A stretch of 37,603 bases of DNA from Peptococcaceae bacterium (GTDB taxonomy: Bacteria; Bacillota; Peptococcia; DRI-13; UBA5745): the NCBI GenBank assembly GCA_031264885.1, contig JAISDM010000081.1, forward strand, positions 1 through 37,603. The letters are read 5' to 3'. Position numbers and translations under genes: made by a program. Positions 33,152 to 37,603 of this stretch are shown piece by piece. The first letter of the stretch is position 1; every line of letters starts with the position of its first letter. The notes under the pieces were generated by a model that was not told the origin of the DNA, did no database searches, and saw only the letters and a program-made list of their open reading frames with translations.

Positions 33152-35191
33152 TTGGAACTCCAGTATATCAAAGGCATCGGCCCCAAAAGACTGAAGCTGC
33201 TGAACAGGCTGGGTGTTTTTAGTGATACGGATCTGCTGAATTATTTCCCGAGACGTTATGAGGATCGCTCTCAGATCGTACCGCTGGCGTTTTTGACGGA
33301 TGGACAGACGGCTACGGTGAAGGTGTTTGTGAAGGATGTGCGGGAACAGACGCCTAAGAAAGGGATGACTGTCCTCAAAGCCTATGTGGGGGATGAATCC
33401 GGGAACGGAACGGCGGTCTGGTTTAACCAGCCGTTCCTCAAGAAACAGATTCTGCCGGGATCGCAGATGCTTTTGACCGGGAAGGCTCAGTGCCGTTTCG
33501 GTCAAAGGGAGATCGTGGCCGCGGACTATCAGGCGGCGAACGATCCGGACGAGCTCTTGGAGGGCGCCCGGATTATCCCTGTCTATCCCTTGACGGAAGG
33601 CTTGTCGCAGAGGTTCTTCAGGGAAGTCATCCGTCAATTGCTGAGCCGGCCGCGGGATAAGGAAGAAGACCTGTATCCGGAGGAATTTCGGGAGCGATAT
33701 GGGCTGATTCCGCGGGCGGAGGCGGCGCGCTCCATTCACTTTCCGGAAGATGAGGACAGTTTCCATAAAGCCCGGAAGCGGCTGGTTTTTGACGAACTTT
33801 TTTTGGTTCAGCTGGCCTTGATCATTTCCAGAAATCAGATGAAGCGGGAGGACGGAGGCGTCGCCCATACCCGGAACGGCGATTTGGTTCCCAGGTGGCT
33901 TGAGGCCCTCCCCTTCGCTCTGACCGCCGCTCAAAGGCGGGTAATGGAGGAGGTTCGCCGGGATATGGAATCCCTCTCGTCCATGCAAAGATTGGTTCAG
34001 GGGGACGTGGGTTCGGGCAAAACGGCGGTGGCGGCTTTCGCTCTGTTAAAAGCGGTGGAGAATGGCTGCCAGAGCGCGCTGATGGCGCCTACGGAAATAT
34101 TGGCCAGGCAGCATTTCGAGACGTTGTTCAAGTGGTTCGCGCCTTTGGGCGTCCGGATCGGGCTTTTGACGGGCGCCTTGAGTTCGGGCGGCAAGAAGGC
34201 TGAGATGGAAAGCGTCTCTTCCGGGGAGACTCAGGTGGTGGTGGGAACGCACGCTTTGTTCCAGGAGAACATTCGCTTCCGCCATTTAACCTTGCTGGTC
34301 ATTGATGAGCAGCACCGGTTTGGCGTGAAACAGCGGGCGTTGATGGAAGAAAAAGGGTTTACCGCGGATGTGCTGGTGATGTCGGCTACGCCCATACCGA
34401 GGACGCTGGCGCTTACTTTGTATGGGGATTTGGATATATCTTCGCTGGACGAGCTTCCTCCGGGGCGCAAGCCTGTGGAGACCTTCTGCGTTTTGGAACG
34501 CGCCAGGGGCAAGCTGCAGCGTTTTATCGGGGAATGCTTAGGCAAGGGGCGCCAGGTCTATGTCGTGTGTCCTTTGATCGAGGAATCGGAGACTCTGGAT
34601 CTCAAGAACGCGAAGGAGGTTCGGGAGAGTTACGCGCGGATTTTTTCCGGATATTCCGTCGGTCTCCTCCATGGCCGGATGAAGCCGGCGGAGAAGGCTG
34701 AGGTCATGGAGGGCTTTGTTCAGGGGCGCATCCATGTGCTGGTGACCACCACGGTCATTGAGGTGGGTGTGAATGTGCCTCAGGCGACGGTTATGGTGGT
34801 CGAGAGCGCCGAGCGATTCGGACTGGCTCAGCTGCATCAGTTGAGGGGCCGGGTGGGCAGGGGCGAAGATCAGTCCCACTGTATCTTGGTGACGGAAACA
34901 AAGAATCCGGTGGCCTTAAAGCGGATGAAGCTGATGACTCAAACCAACGACGGCTTTAAACTGGCCGAGGAGGATATGGTGCTGCGCGGGCCGGGCGAGT
35001 TCTTCGGATCCAGGCAGCACGGTCTGCCGGATTTCAAACTGGCCAAGATGCCGGAAGACGCGCCTTTATTGGAGAGCGCCCGGCAGGCCGCGGTTCAGTT
35101 GCTGGAGGAGGATCCGTTATTGCGTTCGGCGGAGCACCGGCGGATTGGCCGGGAGGTGGGCAGTTTGATGGACGCTATGGTAACCATTTGA
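33152..35191 (+). CDS. recG: ATP-dependent DNA helicase RecG
   Basis: The 679-residue protein has the N-terminal OB wedge (YIKGIGPKRLKLLNRLG, DLLNYFPRRYEDRS), Walker A GDVGSGKT (residues 284-291), the DEQH box VIDEQHRFG, MSATPIPRTLALT, and motif VI QLRGRVGRG. It reverses stalled forks and processes Holliday junctions. The start is TTG behind AAGGTG. Its 3' end overlaps the end of gpr by 17 bp on the other strand. Confidence 0.96.
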   Translation: MELQYIKGIGPKRLKLLNRLGVFSDTDLLNYFPRRYEDRSQIVPLAFLTDGQTATVKVFVKDVREQTPKKGMTVLKAYVGDESGNGTAVWFNQPFLKKQILPGSQMLLTGKAQCRFGQREIVAADYQAANDPDELLEGARIIPVYPLTEGLSQRFFREVIRQLLSRPRDKEEDLYPEEFRERYGLIPRAEAARSIHFPEDEDSFHKARKRLVFDELFLVQLALIISRNQMKREDGGVAHTRNGDLVPRWLEALPFALTAAQRRVMEEVRRDMESLSSMQRLVQGDVGSGKTAVAAFALLKAVENGCQSALMAPTEILARQHFETLFKWFAPLGVRIGLLTGALSSGGKKAEMESVSSGETQVVVGTHALFQENIRFRHLTLLVIDEQHRFGVKQRALMEEKGFTADVLVMSATPIPRTLALTLYGDLDISSLDELPPGRKPVETFCVLERARGKLQRFIGECLGKGRQVYVVCPLIEESETLDLKNAKEVRESYARIFSGYSVGLLHGRMKPAEKAEVMEGFVQGRIHVLVTTTVIEVGVNVPQATVMVVESAERFGLAQLHQLRGRVGRGEDQSHCILVTETKNPVALKRMKLMTQTNDGFKLAEEDMVLRGPGEFFGSRQHGLPDFKLAKMPEDAPLLESARQAAVQLLEEDPLLRSAEHRRIGREVGSLMDAMVTI

Positions 35192-36149
35192 GGTGTTCCG
35201 GATTCACGCCGGAATGCAGGGCGGTTGTTATGGCGCCGGATATAATATGGACCAAATTGCCGATTTGTTCGTCCACATCCTTGGGGGTGACGGTGAGATG
35301 GCCGTCAAACGGCTCCAGCACCCGGTCGATGATGGTTTTGATGTTTGGCGGCTGCAAGTCGCGGTAAGCCTGAGATGAGGACGAGACTTCCTCTAAGTGC
35401 CCGGTGAGTATTTCCATGGCTTGATGAACGATCACGCCGGCGTGAACCACGGTGGGAACGCCCAGGGCCAGCACGGGGACGCCCATGGTTTGGCGGTCGA
35501 TGGGTTTGCGCCGGCTGCCGACTCCGGAGCCGGGAAAGATGCCTGTGTCCGCCAGTTGTATGGTGGCGCTCAGCCGGCTGAGGCTGCCGGCGGCCAGGGC
35601 GTCCACGCAGATTAAGCAGTCGGGTTTGATTCTGTCGATGAGGCTTTCCAGAATCTCGGCGGTTTCGATGCCGGTGACGCCGGAGACGCCTGGAGCGATG
35701 ACGGAGACCTCCCGCAATCCTTCCCGCATCTCGGGGGCGATTTCAAACAGGCTTCGGGTGGCTGTCAGCCGGTTGGCCGTCATGGGGCCCAGGGCGTCTG
35801 AGATCACATTGGGGTTGCCGATGCCGCAGCACAGAACGGAGGCGGTATCGGGCAAGTCCAGCATGTTTTTTATGGTATCGCTTAAAATGGCAATCAAGGA
35901 GGCGTGGGCTGTGCGGTCTACGGTTCGCAGGGCTTCGGATTCCAGGGTGACATAGGTTCCCCGGGGCTTGCCCATAGCGGATTCGCCCCGCTCGTCGAGT
36001 ACCCGGATCGTGGAGATGACGCCGTGTTCGAATGTGGTTTTTTCCAGGGATACGCCGGGAATTTCCCCTTCTCCGGACAAAATCTCGTGGACCTCCAGGG
36101 CCAGATCCAGCGGAACGCCCATGAGCTGATACAGCGGGTATGGGTTCAT
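35175..36149 (-). CDS. gpr: GPR endopeptidase (spore germination protease)
   Basis: The 324-residue protein matches the A25 aspartic peptidase that degrades small acid-soluble spore proteins on germination: MGKPRGTYVTLES, GNPNVISDALGPMTANRL, APGVSGVTGIETAEI and CVDALAAGSLSRLSATIQL. The ATG at 36149 follows AGGAGG; the longer frame runs into the promoter. It shows that the organism makes endospores. A forespore-type promoter lies directly upstream. Confidence 0.96.
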   Translation of the reverse strand: MNPYPLYQLMGVPLDLALEVHEILSGEGEIPGVSLEKTTFEHGVISTIRVLDERGESAMGKPRGTYVTLESEALRTVDRTAHASLIAILSDTIKNMLDLPDTASVLCCGIGNPNVISDALGPMTANRLTATRSLFEIAPEMREGLREVSVIAPGVSGVTGIETAEILESLIDRIKPDCLICVDALAAGSLSRLSATIQLADTGIFPGSGVGSRRKPIDRQTMGVPVLALGVPTVVHAGVIVHQAMEILTGHLEEVSSSSQAYRDLQPPNIKTIIDRVLEPFDGHLTVTPKDVDEQIGNLVHIISGAITTALHSGVNPEHLKWLP

Positions 36150-36176
36150 TGTATTTCCTCCTTGCGGTTGTAACCC

Positions 36177-36205
36177 TAGTATGGCTTTTTGGAAAAAAAA
36201 TATGT
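36177..36205 (-). promoter_or_regulatory. Probable SigF/SigG (forespore) promoter of gpr
   Basis: On the minus strand the -10 element CATACTA (36177-36183) matches the SigG consensus CATnmTA. A -35-like ACATA (36201-36205) lies 17 bp upstream, one base off the GnATR consensus. gpr is a known forespore gene, so the match is credible. Confidence 0.55.
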
Positions 36206-36304
36206 CGCTGTAGTTTCGCAAAAACGCTCCGCCTAATCGGGCAATATCTCCTCCTTCACCGGGAAACTGCGGCAAACTGAGTTCTGCAAGAAGGGATTTT
36301 GACT

Positions 36305-36862
36305 TTGAGAATTATTGCCGGATCGGCGAAGGGTCGCCGGATCGAATGTTTAAAGGGGCTGGAAACCCGGCCTACGCGGGATCGGGTCCGGGAGGCCGTT
36401 TTCAGCAGCTTGGGCGGGCAGACGGAAGGCGTCCGCGGGCTGGATCTCTTTGCCGGCGCCGGGGCGATGGGCATCGAGGCTTTGAGCAGAGGGGCGGCGG
36501 AAGTGGTCTTTGTGGAGCGGAACCCGGAGGCGGCGGCGCTGATACGGTCGAACCTGCGCCATTGCCGCCTGGAGAAAATGGGCCAGGTACGGGCCGCGGA
36601 TGTTTTTCGTTATTTGGAGGGCTTTCGGCAAAGCGGGCAGAAGGGTTTTGACCTGATTTTTTGCGATCCGCCTTACGGCCGCGAAGATTATGGGACTTTG
36701 ATGGCGCTGGCCGGCCGGGGAAATTTATTGAACCCGGGCGGGATTTTCGTTCTGGAGGGGTTGAAATCTTTGGAGCCGGACGGATACGGGGAGGGTTTGA
36801 CTCTGTTTAAGACGCGTTCTTACGGGAAAACCGGGATTTTTTATTTTAAAAAGGGACCGTGA
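36305..36862 (+). CDS. rsmD: 16S rRNA (guanine966-N2)-methyltransferase
   Basis: The 185-residue protein has RIIAGSAKGRRI, TRDRVREAVFSSL, the SAM motif DLFAGAGAMGIEALSRGA and the catalytic DPPY (CDPPYGRED). It methylates G966 of 16S rRNA. The TTG at 36305 gives the family start MRIIAG and suits AAGAAGGG; a TTG two codons upstream is possible. The usual neighbour coaD is not found downstream. Confidence 0.93.
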   Translation: MRIIAGSAKGRRIECLKGLETRPTRDRVREAVFSSLGGQTEGVRGLDLFAGAGAMGIEALSRGAAEVVFVERNPEAAALIRSNLRHCRLEKMGQVRAADVFRYLEGFRQSGQKGFDLIFCDPPYGREDYGTLMALAGRGNLLNPGGIFVLEGLKSLEPDGYGEGLTLFKTRSYGKTGIFYFKKGP

Positions 36863-36873
36863 AATTTCTGTAT

Positions 36874-36902
36874 TTGATTACCGGCGCTCTCGGTGTTACA
36901 AT
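36874..36902 (+). promoter_or_regulatory. Probable promoter of the coiled-coil gene
   Basis: TTGATT (36874-36879), 17-bp spacer, TACAAT (36897-36902), right after the rsmD stop. Confidence 0.55.
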
Positions 36903-36915
36903 AGGAGTGGCTTAT

Positions 36916-36960
36916 CAGAAAACAAGCGTATAAAAGGACGCGTTACGCGCTTGTTTTCTG
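36916..36960 (+). other. Long hairpin in the leader of the coiled-coil gene
   Basis: The arms cagaaaacaagcg (36916-36928) and cgcttgttttctg (36948-36960) are perfect 13-bp complements with a 19-base loop. It lies 14 bp after the -10 box and 40 bp before the gene, so it would form at the very 5' end of the mRNA. It could also stop read-through from rsmD, but no T run follows the stem. Confidence 0.6.
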
Positions 36961-36999
36961 GTAAACCTTGAAAAGCGGATGAGGTGGGGGAGGTTTCGT

Positions 37000-37455
37000 A
37001 TGGAAATTCTGGATGTGTTGGAGGAATTCGAAAAAATAATTGAAGAAAGCGGACGCATACCCATGACCAGCCGGGTCATTATAAATGAGGACATTTTATA
37101 CAATTTTGTGGATAAATTCAGAGCCATGCTGCCCGGGTCGGTGAGAGAGGCGGAGCGTGTGCTGCGCGAGAAGGAGCGGATACTGGAGGACGCCGAACAG
37201 GAACGGGGCAGCATCATAGAATCCGCCAAGACGAAATTGGAGCGGATCACCGGCGAGAGCGAGATTGTGAAGATGGCCATAACCCAGGGGGAGGGCATCA
37301 TCGAAGAATCCAAGACCAACGCTAAGAAGCTGACTTCAGGCGCGTATACTTACGCGGACGACGTGATGAACGCGCTCCAGGCGGAGCTGGAAAAAATTCT
37401 CCAGACGGTTCGGTCCGGCCGGGATGAAATCCGGAATGTGCTGGATCAGAAATAG
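37000..37455 (+). CDS. Coiled-coil protein of the DivIVA / ATP-synthase-b-like type
   Basis: The 151-residue protein is almost wholly charged and helical. MEILDVLEEFEKIIEESGRI begins it, then a heptad-rich region (about 50-120: REAERVLREKERILEDAEQE and on) and a C-terminal EKILQTVRSGRDEIRNV helix. No Cys and no membrane segment are present. Similar small coiled-coil proteins, often labelled ATPase without evidence, sit near rsmD/coaD in many Clostridia. GGGGGAGG precedes ATG by six bases. Function unknown; a structural or division-related role is only a guess. Confidence 0.75.
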   Translation: MEILDVLEEFEKIIEESGRIPMTSRVIINEDILYNFVDKFRAMLPGSVREAERVLREKERILEDAEQERGSIIESAKTKLERITGESEIVKMAITQGEGIIEESKTNAKKLTSGAYTYADDVMNALQAELEKILQTVRSGRDEIRNVLDQK

Positions 37456-37522
37456 GGGCGGGGAGCCCGTCTGCTTGACTGGGAACGGAAGCGGCGGATA
37501 AAATAAACAAATCTGGATTTTT

Positions 37523-37590
37523 GGGCGGCAGAATGCCGCCCCTGCGGTACCGTGTATGCTGCGTTTGCAGGGGCGGCATCCTGCCGTCCG
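37523..37590. repeat. Palindromic GGGCGGCA repeats at the window end
   Basis: One copy at 37523-37547 and an inverted copy at 37566-37590, each near GGGCGGCAGAATGCCGCCC. No gene is visible from 37456 to the end. Confidence 0.75.
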
Positions 37591-37603
37591 TCCTTGACAG
37601 ATA

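Noticed and set aside
1..37603. tRNA, rRNA, insertion sequence or prophage genes
   Set aside because: No tRNA-like cloverleaf, rRNA segment, transposase, integrase or phage structural gene was recognised on reading both strands; very short or degenerate ones could be missed by eye.

Overview
The window comes from a strictly anaerobic, endospore-forming Bacillota, most likely a member of the Clostridia. Support for this: a spore germination protease gene (gpr) behind a forespore-type promoter, strong AGGAGG ribosome binding sites, TTGACA/TATAAT promoters, a biotin-dependent sodium-pumping decarboxylase, a BspA-type leucine-rich surface protein, and oxygen-sensitive nitrogenase-like and molybdopterin enzymes. 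Genus cannot be read from the sequence. Several genes start with GTG or TTG.

Layout. 1-2953: 3' part of a surface protein (LRR head, Pro/Thr/Asn and Gly stalk, C-terminal membrane anchor). 2968-3680: a VapC-type toxin with an antitoxin that looks chimeric, under a near-perfect promoter. 3731-5155: a 38-bp perfect palindrome and an AAA_14/DUF4143 ATPase. 5225-14414 (minus strand): the most interesting region, a probable single operon reading ABC binding protein - ATPase - permease (SsuABC/TauABC type), cysteine synthase, then NifK-, NifD-, NifH- and NifB-like proteins. It is preceded by a leader with a consensus promoter, a 19-codon Cys-containing upstream ORF and an inverted repeat. 14770-18828 (plus strand, divergent): a MalY/PatB-type C-S lyase, a cytoplasmic molybdopterin oxidoreductase and its four-cluster ferredoxin subunit. 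18863-27027: an oligopeptide ABC transporter (oppABCDF) with M17 and M24 peptidases. 27028-27293: intergenic repeats. 27294-36862: Uma2-family protein, ribosomal protein bL28, biotin ligase, the methylmalonyl-CoA decarboxylase-type cluster (mmdA, a small ORF, mmdD, mmdC, mmdB), recG, gpr (opposite strand) and rsmD. 37000-37455: a coiled-coil protein. The end of the window is repeat DNA.

How the genes fit together. The nitrogenase-like operon keeps the P-cluster cysteines and the cofactor cysteine. By eye alignment it has lost the residues matching A. vinelandii alpha-Arg96, Gln191, His195 and His442, and it has NifB but no NifE, NifN or NifV nearby. With sulfonate/organosulfur-type transport genes and cysteine synthase in the same operon, the best reading is a methylthio-alkane reductase-like (MarBHDK-like) sulfur-scavenging system: import an organosulfur compound, cleave its C-S bond with a NifB-cofactor enzyme, and fix the released sulfur as cysteine. 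The divergent C-S lyase and Mo enzyme may belong to the same sulfur programme. The mmd genes with birA form a biotin-dependent Na+ pump set that sits between housekeeping genes.
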